From the NCBI GenBank assembly GCA_026400835.1, contig JAPLOA010000098.1, positions 62,001 through 126,000 on the forward strand: DNA of 64,000 nucleotides, in the 5' to 3' direction. This document shows positions 24,259 to 34,467 of this stretch, piece after piece. This stretch comes from Planctomycetales bacterium (GTDB lineage Bacteria; Planctomycetota; Planctomycetia; Planctomycetales; Planctomycetaceae). The notes below the pieces were generated by a model, which was given only the letters and a program-made list of their open reading frames with translations, ran no database searches and had not been told where the DNA came from. The translations under genes were made by a program, and so were the position numbers. Positions within the stretch are counted from its first letter, which is position 1. The number at the start of each line of letters is the position of its first letter.

Positions 24259-26805
24259 TCAACACCCCGCCGTGCTGCCGGCTTCGCGAACGGCGTTTGA
24301 TAAACGTTGCAGATCAAAAGGTTTTGTCAAAACTTTAAACGGATGACTGGACGCCCCCCGGCCAATAGTAATGTAGTCCCCTAGTCCGGACATAAAGACG
24401 AATCGCATGGTGGGATGAATCTCCTGAATCTCACGTGCGAGCGTCCAGCCATTTCCTCCACCCAAGACAACGTCGGTCAGGACAACATCGATCGATGGTC
24501 CCTGTGCTCGAACCTTCTGAATGGCCTCGTCGATCGTGGTCGCGACCAGAACTTTGTAGCCCAGTTGCCGCAGCGATAATTTTCCGATCCTGAGCATTGC
24601 GGGCTCATTTTCCACAAGCAGAACCGTGCCGCCTTTGGGTACGGTCGCCTCATCGGCCTGAGCTGGGGTCTCTTTCTCCGGGCCACCATGCCTTGGCAGA
24701 TAGATTCTGAATGTGGTGCCGATTTCGGGACTGCTTTCGACGTCGATGGAACCGCCGTTCTGCTTGACGATTCCGTAGACCGTTGCAAGCCCCAATCCTG
24801 GTCCCGGGCCCTCGCCTGCTGGCTTGGCCGTCTTATGCGGCTCGAAGAGATGTGCGAGAGTCGCTTCGCTGATCCCGCATCCCGTATCGGAGACCGTTAC
24901 GACAACATATTTTCCTGGACGAACCTCGTGCGCGCGAAACTTGCGAGTGGTCCGGAGTGTTTCATTCCGCGTCGACAATATGATCCGACCGTGATCTGAA
25001 ATGGCATCGCGAGAGTTAATACAAAGATTGACGAGAATCTGATCCAACTGAACAGGATCGATGTTCACCGTCCATGCCCCTTCTCCGGGCATCCAGTCGA
25101 TCTCGATTTCTTCTCCCATGGATTTCCGCAGCAGATCGAGCATTCTTTCGACGGCTTTGTTGATATTCACAATTTGAGGCGATGCATTTTGTTTCCGTGC
25201 GAAAGTCAGGAGTTGCTGAGTCATCGCTGCCGAACGATGTCCGGCAGTCTGAATTGCTTTGAGATGAACTTTGTACTTTGATGGCAGCGTTTCATCCAAC
25301 ATCATCATTTCTGAATGACCGAGGATCACCGCCAGCATATTGTTGAAGTCATGCGCGATACCACCGGCCAGCCGACCAACGGAATCCATGCGATGTGATC
25401 GAGTGACCTGCTCCTGCAGACGCTCGCGTTCCTCAGCAATCAGGCGACGCTCTGTGATGTCTTTGATAGAGCCAAACAATCGTACAACTTGACTATCTTC
25501 CGAGGCTGCATGACCGATCGTACGCATCCAGCGATGACGTCCCTTCTCGGTGATGAAAGGCAGTTCAAGATCCCATGCTGTACCATCCAGAACGGCCTTT
25601 GTAACGGCATCACGAATCAAATGCCTCGACTCCGGGGCGTAAAAGTTGATCGCGGTATGAACTGTCGGCACATAGTCTGCGGTAACCTCGTGCATCCTGT
25701 ATGTCTGAGCAGACCACCGCAGAGTCATCGTGGTCAAGTCAATTTGCCAGGCTCCAACTTCCGCCGCACGCCCGGTTTCTTCAAGCCATTCTTCGGTCTG
25801 ACGCAGCGAACGCTCCGTCTCACGACGCTGAATATCCCTGCGATGAGCATCGATCAGTTGACCGATCGCCGTGACCAATGGCTGCAAAAACGTCACGTCG
25901 GCTTCGGAATAACCGTCCGGACAATTGGCGATCCCAATCAGTCCTGCCAGTGAATTGTCGCGAATAATGGGAAGAGCCAGAAACTGTTTCAGAGGAGGAT
26001 GCCCCTCCGGAATTCCCCCCCGCCTTTCACTCATCGATGGCGAATTACTGATGACCGGACGTCCCGTCACCAGAGCTTCACCAAACAGCGTCTTCAGGTT
26101 TCTGAATTCAAATCCTTTGGCCGCACTGTCTTTATAAAGCTGATGCGTCGCTTTGTTCCAGGAGATGTCAGAGAGAGCAAGCGTTCGCAGCCACGGCTCT
26201 CCGGACTCTTTAAAACAGACTTCGCCGATGAATCCGTACTCACTGGAGGTTAACGCCAGCAGACGTGCCAGCAGATCTTCAAAGGCGATGCGAGGATTAT
26301 CGGTTGAAAAAGACTTGCTGAGGCAGACACTGACGGTTTCCAGCAGCCAGTGCTCTCGCAACAACGCGGCTTCGAATCGCTTGCGATCCGAAATGTCACT
26401 CTGGACCGACAGATAGCCAATCAGTTTTCCACTTTGATCGGTGATCGGCTGAGCATCCAGCGAGATCCAGAAGATACTGCCGTCACGTTTGTAGTTCAGG
26501 ATCTCACATTGAAATTCTTTGCGGGCCGCGACGTTTTCGTTGATCAGGCGAACGACAGTGGGATCCGTTTTTGGACCATGGAGAAACTCACGCGGCTTCA
26601 GTCCGACAATTTCATTCAGTGGCCAGCCGGAAACACGAGTAAACGCTTCATTGACCCAGACGGTGCCGCCGTCAATGTCGGAGATCATCACAGGATGAGT
26701 CGTGAGGCTGGCCACAAACGGAAGGAACGAAACCGCGTTGAATGCCGCCGATCCCGTTCCCGCCGCAATGAACTCCGTTTGCTTAGGCTGATGCGTCCGT
26801 TGCAC
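24259..26805 (-). CDS. PAS-GAF-PAS hybrid histidine kinase with receiver
   Basis: 848 aa, no membrane segments, so cytoplasmic. A PAS domain (about 30-145: DGGTVWVNEAFTRVSGWP), a GAF domain (about 160-325), a second PAS (about 340-450, MHEVTADYVP), then HisKA with H485 in GGIAHDFNNML. The HATPase has NLCINSRDAI, DTGCGIS and GLGLATVYGIV. The receiver carries D778 in LTDVVL, followed by KPF. The F-box reads FEPHKTAKPAG, where most relatives have FEPFFTTK. The input ligand is unknown; GAF and PAS suggest a small molecule or redox signal. Its 3' end faces the DUF1501 gene across repeats. Confidence 0.88.
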   Translation of the reverse strand: MQRTHQPKQTEFIAAGTGSAAFNAVSFLPFVASLTTHPVMISDIDGGTVWVNEAFTRVSGWPLNEIVGLKPREFLHGPKTDPTVVRLINENVAARKEFQCEILNYKRDGSIFWISLDAQPITDQSGKLIGYLSVQSDISDRKRFEAALLREHWLLETVSVCLSKSFSTDNPRIAFEDLLARLLALTSSEYGFIGEVCFKESGEPWLRTLALSDISWNKATHQLYKDSAAKGFEFRNLKTLFGEALVTGRPVISNSPSMSERRGGIPEGHPPLKQFLALPIIRDNSLAGLIGIANCPDGYSEADVTFLQPLVTAIGQLIDAHRRDIQRRETERSLRQTEEWLEETGRAAEVGAWQIDLTTMTLRWSAQTYRMHEVTADYVPTVHTAINFYAPESRHLIRDAVTKAVLDGTAWDLELPFITEKGRHRWMRTIGHAASEDSQVVRLFGSIKDITERRLIAEERERLQEQVTRSHRMDSVGRLAGGIAHDFNNMLAVILGHSEMMMLDETLPSKYKVHLKAIQTAGHRSAAMTQQLLTFARKQNASPQIVNINKAVERMLDLLRKSMGEEIEIDWMPGEGAWTVNIDPVQLDQILVNLCINSRDAISDHGRIILSTRNETLRTTRKFRAHEVRPGKYVVVTVSDTGCGISEATLAHLFEPHKTAKPAGEGPGPGLGLATVYGIVKQNGGSIDVESSPEIGTTFRIYLPRHGGPEKETPAQADEATVPKGGTVLLVENEPAMLRIGKLSLRQLGYKVLVATTIDEAIQKVRAQGPSIDVVLTDVVLGGGNGWTLAREIQEIHPTMRFVFMSGLGDYITIGRGASSHPFKVLTKPFDLQRLSNAVREAGSTAGC

Positions 26806-26822
26806 AGTGATCTTCTGACCTG

Positions 26823-28124
26823 TCAGTGACCTGTTACAGGGGTCCCGGAGGCGACCGCATTAATCTTTGGCGGATGGAAGAAGATCGCCATTGCCAATGA
26901 CGCAACAATGGCAGCGGCCATCGGCACAAGGAACAAACCGTGGAAGTCAATCACTCCGTCTTTGGTGTAGACTTCCTGCATCAGATAAGGGCAAACCGTA
27001 TTCGCGACCAATGCGCCTACGCCAAGAATCATCACATTAAACAACCCCTGTGCGCTGGAACGTACGTCCTTCGGAAAATGCTCGTCCACGAAAATGTAGA
27101 CCGTCGCGAAGAAAAACGCGTAGCAGACACCATGGACAATCTGGACAACGATGATCAGCTCTTTCTGAGGCATGAAGGAGTAAACAGCGAATCTCAGGGC
27201 ATGCCCCAGAACTCCCACGATCATCGTGGTCCGCCAGCCCAGAGCCTTCAGCGTAGCCCCCAGCACAAACATGGTCAGAATTTCTGCGATCTGTCCGATA
27301 CTCATCACGGGCATCACCCAGTTGCCGGGAATGCCAACTTCTTTGCTGGAGAGAAATGTCCCCGTCCAGTTGAAGTAACAGTTGTGGACGAACGAATCGA
27401 TAAAGGCCACGATCCACAGGATCAGCACAAAAGGATGCTTTAACAGTTTGGCAGCCTGCAACCAGGCTAATGACTGAGCTTCTCCTTCGACCGCAGCTTT
27501 CGGAGGAGTGTGCGGCAGTGTCAGGCTGAATGCGGCCAGCACCAATGACGCCACTCCGGCCACGATGTAGGTCCACTTCGTGGCATCCTGAAGCGGTTCG
27601 CCTGTCAGCCCGTTCGCCAGAACTGCTCCCAGCCATCCCACAAAACCTTCTGGTTTGGCCGCATCGACCTTCGCCCAGTCCACAAGAATGAAAGTGAACG
27701 GCCAGGCGGCAAAAATCCAGCCAATGGTTCCGCCCATTCGCACGATCCCGAACTCCTTTTGAGCATCCTTCACATTAGCGAAGGCAATCGAGTTCGTAAT
27801 CGAGATCGTCGGGACGTAAAGCAAACAGTGCAGCGACATCAGGCCAAAGAATGGCCAGAACGATTTCGTAAATGCCAGCCCCAGAATTGCGAGCCCGCCA
27901 ACCAGATGACTGAAGGCAAGGAAACGCTCAGCCGAGAAATTTCGGTCGGCAAATTGGTTACTGAAGAACATTCCGATAATGGAAGCGATTGGAAACGCGT
28001 TCAAAATCCAGGACTGCTGAGCTGTTGTAAAACCGAGCCCTGGCAGGTAACCAAAAATAAGTGGCAACCACGCCCCCCAAATGAAGAACTCCAGAAACAT
28101 CATGGCAAAGAGGCGAGTTTTCAT
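26823..28124 (-). CDS. MFS permease of the nucleoside:H+ symporter type
   Basis: 433 aa from ATG 28124; the upstream frame to 28259 lacks a helix-like start. The N-terminus MKTRLFAMMFLEFFIWGAW is the signature of the Nuc_H_symport (NupG/XapB) MFS family, with about 12 helices. WGAW and FGIVRMGGTIGW are conserved. It is predicted to import nucleosides or related sugars. Planctomycete members are often annotated simply as MFS transporters, so substrate is uncertain. It ends 17 bp before the hybrid kinase start on the same strand, which suggests co-transcription. Confidence 0.87.
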   Translation of the reverse strand: MKTRLFAMMFLEFFIWGAWLPLIFGYLPGLGFTTAQQSWILNAFPIASIIGMFFSNQFADRNFSAERFLAFSHLVGGLAILGLAFTKSFWPFFGLMSLHCLLYVPTISITNSIAFANVKDAQKEFGIVRMGGTIGWIFAAWPFTFILVDWAKVDAAKPEGFVGWLGAVLANGLTGEPLQDATKWTYIVAGVASLVLAAFSLTLPHTPPKAAVEGEAQSLAWLQAAKLLKHPFVLILWIVAFIDSFVHNCYFNWTGTFLSSKEVGIPGNWVMPVMSIGQIAEILTMFVLGATLKALGWRTTMIVGVLGHALRFAVYSFMPQKELIIVVQIVHGVCYAFFFATVYIFVDEHFPKDVRSSAQGLFNVMILGVGALVANTVCPYLMQEVYTKDGVIDFHGLFLVPMAAAIVASLAMAIFFHPPKINAVASGTPVTGH

Positions 28125-28321
28125 AGTGTTCTTCAATAATCCTTGCAAAAAAGTGTCTGCGGGATAAGGCGGACCTGAATCCAACGATGTCGGATGATGA
28201 CAGCCTGATTTACCGAGGGCAACCGTCTGCCACACGTTCTTTGACAGGACTGACGGCATTTTTGCCGTTCAGTTGAATCTTTACCGCCCTTGCCGATTCC
28301 TGTTAGACTTCGATACTCAGT

Positions 28322-28400
28322 TTTTATTCAGTGCGCGGTCACAATTGAACTATTGCTCCAGATGCTGTTCCCGCGAACACCTGGTCTCAATGTCATGCCG
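28322..28400 (+). repeat. Crossing-stem repeat, copy 1
   Basis: A copy of the ~78-bp element also found at 45345, 46645 (minus) and 49987. Shared blocks: TATTCA, then GCGCGG (28333-28338), ATTGA (28344-28348), a 21-nt variable middle, CCCGCG (28370-28375) and TCAAT (28387-28391). GCGCGG can pair with CCCGCG and ATTGA with TCAAT, in crossing order. It lies 57 nt upstream of the DUF6263-like gene, in sense. The rest of the 332-bp divergent gap 28125-28456 has no other feature I recognise. Confidence 0.7.
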
Positions 28401-28456
28401 TGCATGGAATTACGATCTCCCGAATGGATTCCCGGGACTCCAGGAGTTGCTGAATC

Positions 28457-29725
28457 ATGGATCGATTCCGTCATCAAAAGCGTCTTTTGCTGCTGTCCGG
28501 TGCAGGTTTTCTGTTGACCGGCTGCGGTTCAACGGAACCTGCTCCCGCCGATGCAGACACCGCCCTGATCGATGAACTGCTGAGCTCCGGTGGTGATTCC
28601 ACCGCCAAACTCAAGGAGCCTGCTGAACCCGTCTACACCGAAGACAATCACACAGATCACACTCAGACCGTCAGCCGCACTCGACCCGCAGACCGTCGCT
28701 CCGGCCAATCCAGTGCTCGTGGTGATCGTCTGGAGCTGCGTCTCCAGAAAGGCGACCGGTTTCCGCTGGTCAAAACGGTCCATCAGACGTTGGTTCAGAG
28801 ATCCGAGCAGGCTCCGGCCCTCGCTGAAACCCGGCTGGAGCTCACACTGGTGATCACCGTTGAAGAGGTCCGCGACGATGCGATCCTGCTGGGAGTCCGT
28901 TATTCCCGAGTCAACTATGCTCACGACGTGGCCGGACAGCAACTGGCTTATGACTCATCGACTCACGCCGGAGCCGTTCCATGGGATGCTCTGCCATACG
29001 CAGGAATGATTAACAATGGCTTCTCGTTCTGGCTCGGTCGTGATAACAGCATTCGCGAAATGGTAGGCTATAAGGAGTTTCTGGAGCGTTGCGTGGCAGA
29101 AGTTCCTCTCGAACGACGAGAAACGCTGCTCTCAGAAATCAGCAATCGATTCGGTGACGACGGCGTGGCCAACTTTGTGGATGATTCCATCGGCCTCCTT
29201 CCCTACGACGCCACTGTCGATCCCGATGCGGCCACTCGAGTCCTGCCTGGTGACGTCTGGACTCGCGAACGTCGTCTGATGCAGCCGGTTCCGGTTCAAT
29301 TGACTTCCACTTATCGCCTTACAGAAATCAACGATACAACGGCAGAAATTGATATTACTGGCCGCATCGCCTCTGGTGATGCTGCAGCCTCGAACACAGC
29401 GGGGCGATTGAGAATTTCCGGAGGACACAGCCTTGGTCGCTGCATTGTCGACCGAGCGACCGGACTTCCACTGGAGATGAATCTGACCCGTTACATCACG
29501 ATGAAACTGACCACGGCTGACGAAAAAGAAGTCGTGCAGGAAAAAACCATCGTGACCACAATTCGAGCGTTCCCGGAAACTCGAGGCCCGGTTGCTGCCG
29601 CCCCTGTTTCCACTCCGATTCAGCGCGTCTCAGGATTCAACGAGCCTCAGAATCCACAGTCATCATCAGCGCAGCCCAACTCCAACACTGGCCGCCGCGC
29701 GGTTCGAGCCGTGTATCCGGAATAG
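28457..29725 (+). CDS. DUF6263-like lipoprotein
   Basis: 422 aa from ATG 28457, with CAGGAG about 10 nt upstream. The lipobox is LLTGC at about residue 22, so the protein is lipid-anchored. A low-complexity acidic linker (to about residue 90) leads into a beta-rich domain beginning LELRLQKGDRFPLVKTV, which resembles the planctomycete DUF6263 family. A Pro/Ser/Gln-rich tail follows. The function is unknown. Convergent with the next lipoprotein; the 143-bp gap contains a repeated GAACTGACGCTG. Confidence 0.75.
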   Translation: MDRFRHQKRLLLLSGAGFLLTGCGSTEPAPADADTALIDELLSSGGDSTAKLKEPAEPVYTEDNHTDHTQTVSRTRPADRRSGQSSARGDRLELRLQKGDRFPLVKTVHQTLVQRSEQAPALAETRLELTLVITVEEVRDDAILLGVRYSRVNYAHDVAGQQLAYDSSTHAGAVPWDALPYAGMINNGFSFWLGRDNSIREMVGYKEFLERCVAEVPLERRETLLSEISNRFGDDGVANFVDDSIGLLPYDATVDPDAATRVLPGDVWTRERRLMQPVPVQLTSTYRLTEINDTTAEIDITGRIASGDAAASNTAGRLRISGGHSLGRCIVDRATGLPLEMNLTRYITMKLTTADEKEVVQEKTIVTTIRAFPETRGPVAAAPVSTPIQRVSGFNEPQNPQSSSAQPNSNTGRRAVRAVYPE

Positions 29726-29868
29726 AATGGCAGTGACATCTTTGAACTGACGCTGGTGAACTGACGCTGTGGTCGATCAGCCAAGGTTTCACCTGTGCCA
29801 TGCGGTCACTGTTTGCACAGAGATGGTCACACGGTCGTTTCTTGTCACAAGACGGTACGAGCCGCTCT

Positions 29869-31083
29869 TTACTTCTTCCAGAACTGGAACCAGCGTTTCT
29901 TGCCACGGGAAGGTGAACGTGGTGCCACAACATCGAACTCAGGAACCAGCGACTCTTCTGTCAGAGCCCGCTCCCAATCCTCTTCGCTGGTTTGGTTTTG
30001 TCCTGAAAACTGGTCGTTAAAAGAGTCATCTCCGTCGGGAGAATAAAATTTCTCGTTTCCAGCCAGGTGAAGATTTGGTGACTGGGTATCGAATGACGGT
30101 TCGTCATCCAACGATGGCTCTGAGTCGCTATCCGCGTTGCCTTTGGCAGTTCCATGATTGGCAGAATTGAATGCTGTTTTAACACCGGGATCCGCGTTTG
30201 CTGCAGAACCAGAACGTCCGCGAGGAGCGAATTGCGGATCGTGCTGCATCTGAAGACGAACGTAGTCTCCCAGGTCCATGACTTCCACGTTTCGAGGCGG
30301 CTGCCATAACGCTTCCGCCATCTGATAACCTGTTTCGATACCAGAGAACTTCAGGGTCAGTTGAGTTTCTGTTTTGGGGAAGTCGATACGAACAGTATGG
30401 GGCAGCTCATGCTTACCACAGGACTTGTAGTCGCTGAGATCTGCAATCAGAAGCGGCTGAGCATCGCTGTCATAAAGTGCATGACGGCGGATTACTCCCT
30501 GCACGGTGTCCACTTTGATGACTCGTCGCAATGATGAGCCGTCCGGAGCGTCTTCAATGGCAACCAGCCAGACTTCTTTGGATCCCATTGGGGCATGCTG
30601 CAGATCGTATCGATCGGCATCGAGTGGTTCGACACCCAGCACGGTCATCAGCCACTCAGGCTCCAGCCGCGGTAAGCCGCCGGGCAAGTGCTGCAGCAAA
30701 GCTGAATCTTCATGTTTCCATGTCATGACGACCGACTTGCCCGGCTTCACATAAGCCCAGCAAATATTTTCATTGGAGCCGAAATCCGCATGGCCAACGG
30801 TATTGTCGCAAACGAGTCGAAATTGTCCGGGGGCAGAACAGGCCAAAGTCCCCTTGAGTTTCTGAGCGATCATCAGATCAGGGCTTCTGACATGAACCTG
30901 AGTATTCATGCAACGCCAGCTCTGCAGTCCGGCGGTTTTGCCGTTCAGATATTCCACCAGCTCGATCCGGCCGATTGACTCCGGCAGCACTGGGTCAACG
31001 ATACGAACTTCCTGTCGACGCCCGCCCAACTGACAACCAGTGGCTGTCAGAGCAATCAGCAGGATGATTCGAGCAGGGTTCAT
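29869..31083 (-). CDS. Lipoprotein with LolA/LppX-like features
   Basis: 404 aa, lipobox ATGC at residues 14-17 (MNPARIILLIALTATGC). The first ~270 residues are beta-rich with LKGTLACSAPGQFRLVCDN and RYDLQHAP, suggestive of an outer-membrane-lipoprotein-sorting (LolA/LppX-like) half-barrel; this assignment is tentative. The remaining ~110 residues are Ser/Asp/Asn-rich and end in the basic aromatic tail KKRWFQFWKK. No partner gene is adjacent. Confidence 0.65.
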   Translation of the reverse strand: MNPARIILLIALTATGCQLGGRRQEVRIVDPVLPESIGRIELVEYLNGKTAGLQSWRCMNTQVHVRSPDLMIAQKLKGTLACSAPGQFRLVCDNTVGHADFGSNENICWAYVKPGKSVVMTWKHEDSALLQHLPGGLPRLEPEWLMTVLGVEPLDADRYDLQHAPMGSKEVWLVAIEDAPDGSSLRRVIKVDTVQGVIRRHALYDSDAQPLLIADLSDYKSCGKHELPHTVRIDFPKTETQLTLKFSGIETGYQMAEALWQPPRNVEVMDLGDYVRLQMQHDPQFAPRGRSGSAANADPGVKTAFNSANHGTAKGNADSDSEPSLDDEPSFDTQSPNLHLAGNEKFYSPDGDDSFNDQFSGQNQTSEEDWERALTEESLVPEFDVVAPRSPSRGKKRWFQFWKK

Positions 31084-31172
31084 TAACGGGTGTTCCAGAC
31101 AAGACCAGTAAGATCAAAGGTTAAGGCAGAGTCTCAAATCGAGTTCTCGATATTTCGGTGACTTAGAATCCC

Positions 31173-31240
31173 AACCCGAAACGTCAGTGAGGGATTTTAC
31201 AATGGAACTTTGATCCCTCGCTGACGCTTCGGGTTGTGAT
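31173..31240. repeat. Dispersed hairpin repeat (TCGGGTTGTGAT family)
   Basis: Arms at 31173-31195 and 31213-31235 pair over 23 positions with one A-C mismatch and one G-T wobble; loop 17 nt. It ends in TCGGGTTGTGAT (31229-31240), identical to the ends at 24199-24210 and 24243-24254. It lies between two minus-strand genes and could act as a terminator for the 31267-31755 gene. Confidence 0.7.
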
Positions 31241-31266
31241 AACGGGAGCTCACTTCGTGACTGTTC

Positions 31267-31755
31267 CTAAGCGGCGACGGAACGACCAGAGTCAAACAGT
31301 TGATGCTGAAGCCTTTCGATCTGATCCTCTGATAGTTCCTCTTCAGGAACGTCAAATGGGCCTTCGCCGGCACTGCCGACCAGATGCATCACAGGACGAT
31401 CATCAATGTCAATGACCTGCTCCAGAATTAATCGTCGTTTTCGTAACAGCAGCAGGGCCAGCACATAGCGATATTGCTGCTGGACGATGTTTGGAGAATC
31501 ACTTAACTGAAGGAAGTAATCAAACAGTGAGTCCGCATCCAGCTTTGGGCGACCGGCATCTGCAGATTCGGCAACCTGGCATCGCCAGTGTCCAATTGCA
31601 CCTGTCGGCGGACCGGCCCACACTTCGGCGCTAAAATCCTGTCTGACCAGTTGTCCGTCTTTTTCGAACAACACAGACCAGCACGTATCACCCGGACGGA
31701 ACGCCCGGCCTGATTTCGCGCAGGCTTTGCCGACAGGGCGAATATTGAAATCCAT
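31267..31755 (-). CDS. Conserved-looking 162-aa cytoplasmic protein
   Basis: ATG 31755 is chosen because GAGGCG precedes it; the frame is open to 31821. No family recognised with confidence. The start CAKSGRAFRPGDTCWSVLFE is well structured, with two Cys and an aromatic core, then a helical region (YRYVLALLLLRKRRLILEQV) and an acidic C-terminal tail. No signal peptide. Planctomycete-specific unknown proteins often look like this. Neighbours give no clue. Confidence 0.7.
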   Translation of the reverse strand: MDFNIRPVGKACAKSGRAFRPGDTCWSVLFEKDGQLVRQDFSAEVWAGPPTGAIGHWRCQVAESADAGRPKLDADSLFDYFLQLSDSPNIVQQQYRYVLALLLLRKRRLILEQVIDIDDRPVMHLVGSAGEGPFDVPEEELSEDQIERLQHQLFDSGRSVAA

Positions 31756-32046
31756 TTCGAAATCGCCTCGAATCAACCTTTGAGTGAGCAACGGGGCACG
31801 TCCCAGTGCCTTCGCGACCAATCACAATTCAACAAAGCCCGGGATAGTACTCCGAATTCTGATTTCCGGCCAAGAGGAACTTGGGTCATGAAAAACGGGC
31901 GATTTGGGCGACCTGCGTTGCTATTCTGGCATTTGGTTTCTGAGAGGACGTTGCGAAGTGTTTTGAGCAGATAACACCGGGCGGCTCTCGTGTTGTACCA
32001 TGCTTCATCGGCCCGCTGCACATTTTCACTCGGATGACCAAAACTC

Positions 32047-32751
32047 GTGTCTCGAGATTTCTACAATTTGGATGAACTGGTTCAGAAGCTCGGACGAGAT
32101 CGACGTCTTGTCGAGAAGCTTGTGAATCGAGGTGTCATTCCAGGGCGACGCATCGCGGGCGAATGGCGATTTAACGAGATCGAGATCACTCACTGGCTCG
32201 AACAGGATATTCGGAGTCTTGATGATGAGGGCCTGGCTCAGTTTGAGCAGTCTCAGCAGAATACGGAACTTCGGACCCCCAACGCGATAGCTGAGCTGCT
32301 GCATCCCGACACCTGTCAGGTTCCGCTTGATGCCGGAACACGTCCGGCGGTTCTTCAGGCTTTGATTGAGGTGGCTGGCCGAACGTGGCATGTCTGGGAT
32401 CCGGCGGCCGTGCTGAAGGCCGTGAAGGAACGTGAAGATGTCATGTCGACGGGGTTCGAGAATGGAGTTGCCATTCCGCATCCAAGAAATCCACTTCCGG
32501 ATGCTCTGGGCCAGTCAGTGATTGCCTATGGCCGAACGCTTTCCGGAATCCCATTCGGTGCTCCGCGACGGGTGATGACGGATCTGTTCTTTCTGGTTCT
32601 CGCCCGGGATTCCGCCACGCATCTTCAGATCCTGGCCCGCCTGGGACGAATTCTGCAGCGTGAGGGTGTGATCGATCAACTTCGTCAGTTGGAGTATTCG
32701 CAGGAATCCTACCAACTGCTGGTTGACACAGACGAACAGGTTAATAAGTAG
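32047..32751 (+). CDS. HTH domain fused to PTS EIIA (fructose/Ntr type)
   Basis: 234 aa from GTG 32047. Residues 5-58 ([19 protein letters not shown], then [15 protein letters not shown]) form an excisionase/MerR-like winged HTH. Residues about 85-230 are a type-2 EIIA domain with phospho-acceptor H145 in GVAIPHPRN. This domain pair is known in Planctomycetes as an EIIA regulator, not a sugar transporter component. No EI, HPr or EIIBC gene is in the window, so any phosphorylation would come from elsewhere. It probably links nitrogen- or energy-status phosphorelay to DNA binding, which is inference. Confidence 0.85.
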   Translation: MSRDFYNLDELVQKLGRDRRLVEKLVNRGVIPGRRIAGEWRFNEIEITHWLEQDIRSLDDEGLAQFEQSQQNTELRTPNAIAELLHPDTCQVPLDAGTRPAVLQALIEVAGRTWHVWDPAAVLKAVKEREDVMSTGFENGVAIPHPRNPLPDALGQSVIAYGRTLSGIPFGAPRRVMTDLFFLVLARDSATHLQILARLGRILQREGVIDQLRQLEYSQESYQLLVDTDEQVNK

Positions 32752-32872
32752 TCGAGGTGGTTTAAAAACCGTTACAGGCACTGCTGAAAATTCAAAATTT
32801 CTGGTCATTCAGATGATCGTCGGGAGCCAGTCCCGTTTTAGAAACGTGTTCCAGTCGAAAGACTGTCCCTGC

Positions 32873-34408
32873 ATGACTTCCATCGTCCTGACAACACTCA
32901 ACGCCCGTTACATTCACTCCAGCTTCGGGCTTCGCTATCTGCAGGCTAACCTCGGAGTCCTGCAGGCTGATTCAGTCATCCGCGAGTTCACAATCAACGA
33001 TAACCTTCAGGACGTTCTGGCCGCGATTCTGAGCGAAGCTCCGCGGATCGTGGGCTTTGGAGTTTATATCTGGAATGTCGACCAGACACTGCGATTGATT
33101 GCTGATCTAAAGCAGGTCGCTCCTGATGTCGTCGTGGTGCTGGGCGGTCCTGAGGTGAGTTACGAAACGGAGACACAGTCAATTGTGGCTCTCGCAGATT
33201 TCATCATCACCGGTGAAGCGGATCTGGAATTTCGGTTGTTATGCGAACGATTGCTGTCGACCGGAGACGCCGAGTCTCGCCGTTCGATTCCTAAGATTCT
33301 GCATGCACCAGTCCCTCAACTGGATCAGATTCATTTGCCTTATGAACATTACTCAGCGGAAGATCTTGCTCATCGAGTTCTCTACGTTGAAGCGTCGCGG
33401 GGCTGTCCATTTACCTGTGAGTTTTGTCTGTCGGCTCTCGAGATTCCCGTCCGCGCGTTTTCGCTGCCGCTGTTTCTGGAGTCGATGCAGAAGCTTATGA
33501 ATCGAGGCGCGAAGCAATTCAAATTTGTCGATCGAACATTCAATCTGAATCTGCGGATCAGTCGAGCAATTCTGGAGTTCTTTCTTGAGCGATGGACGCC
33601 CGGTTTGTTCCTGCATTTTGAGCTGATTCCCGACCGACTTCCGGAGTCATTGCGTGAGATTATTCAGCGATTTCCTGCCGGGTCTCTGCAGTTCGAAATC
33701 GGAGTTCAGACCTTCAGCGATGATGTGAGCCAGTTGATCAGTCGACCTCAGGACAATTTAAAGCTGGAAGAGAATCTGCGATTTCTGCGTAGCGAGACTG
33801 GCGTTCATATTCACACAGATCTGATCGTTGGTCTGCCGGGTGAATCGCTGGACAGTTTTGCTGCCGGGTTTGATCGCTTGTATATTCTTCATCCCCAGGA
33901 AATTCAGGTCGGCATTCTCAAACGTCTGCGAGGTACGCCGATTATTCGCCATGACTTTGAATGGCAGATGGTTTATAGCCGAAATGCTCCGTATGAAATT
34001 CTATCGAATCGGTTATTGTCGTTTGAACAGGTGAATGGGCTGAGACGTTTCGCGAGATATTGGGATCTTGTCGGCAACAGCGGGAATTTTTCGGCCACGT
34101 TACGGATGATGCTCGACGATTCAACTTCGGCCTTCGCGGAGTTTCAGGTCTTTTGCGACTGGCTCTATGAGAAAGAACAGCGACGACACGGGATTTCGCT
34201 CAGCCGTTTATTTGAGCGTGTGTTTGAGTACCTCACTGATGTCCGTGGACTCGAAGAGCGAAGCGTCGCACTGGAGATCTGGGCCGACTACACTCGCTCC
34301 GGTCGCCGTGATCGCCCTGCGTTTTTAAGGAAGTTTGACCTGCCGTCGCCGGCTGCTCGTCATGTCTCTGAGGTTGATCTTCCGGAACGTCAGTTGCGGC
34401 ATCTTTAG
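32873..34408 (+). CDS. B12-binding radical SAM protein (DUF4080-type)
   Basis: 511 aa from ATG 32873; the longer frame to 32723 overlaps the previous gene and lacks homology-like sequence. An N-terminal cobalamin-binding Rossmann domain ([22 protein letters not shown]) is followed by a radical SAM barrel with the cluster motif C178-x3-C182-x2-C185 in [12 protein letters not shown]. The C-terminal part (about 390-490) matches the DUF4080 region. It probably uses a [4Fe-4S] cluster and SAM, perhaps with B12, on an unknown substrate. Standing directly after the EIIA regulator (121 bp), it may share its transcript. Confidence 0.88.
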   Translation: MTSIVLTTLNARYIHSSFGLRYLQANLGVLQADSVIREFTINDNLQDVLAAILSEAPRIVGFGVYIWNVDQTLRLIADLKQVAPDVVVVLGGPEVSYETETQSIVALADFIITGEADLEFRLLCERLLSTGDAESRRSIPKILHAPVPQLDQIHLPYEHYSAEDLAHRVLYVEASRGCPFTCEFCLSALEIPVRAFSLPLFLESMQKLMNRGAKQFKFVDRTFNLNLRISRAILEFFLERWTPGLFLHFELIPDRLPESLREIIQRFPAGSLQFEIGVQTFSDDVSQLISRPQDNLKLEENLRFLRSETGVHIHTDLIVGLPGESLDSFAAGFDRLYILHPQEIQVGILKRLRGTPIIRHDFEWQMVYSRNAPYEILSNRLLSFEQVNGLRRFARYWDLVGNSGNFSATLRMMLDDSTSAFAEFQVFCDWLYEKEQRRHGISLSRLFERVFEYLTDVRGLEERSVALEIWADYTRSGRRDRPAFLRKFDLPSPAARHVSEVDLPERQLRHL

Positions 34409-34467
34409 GCGTTCCACGTTTGATTGTTCAGTCTCTGCTCTGAATCGTGCCTGAAAGGAATTACGAA

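Noticed and set aside
28324-28400. Riboswitch in the leader of the DUF6263-like gene
   Set aside because: The same element occurs antisense to genes in two of four copies, which does not fit a cis leader riboswitch.
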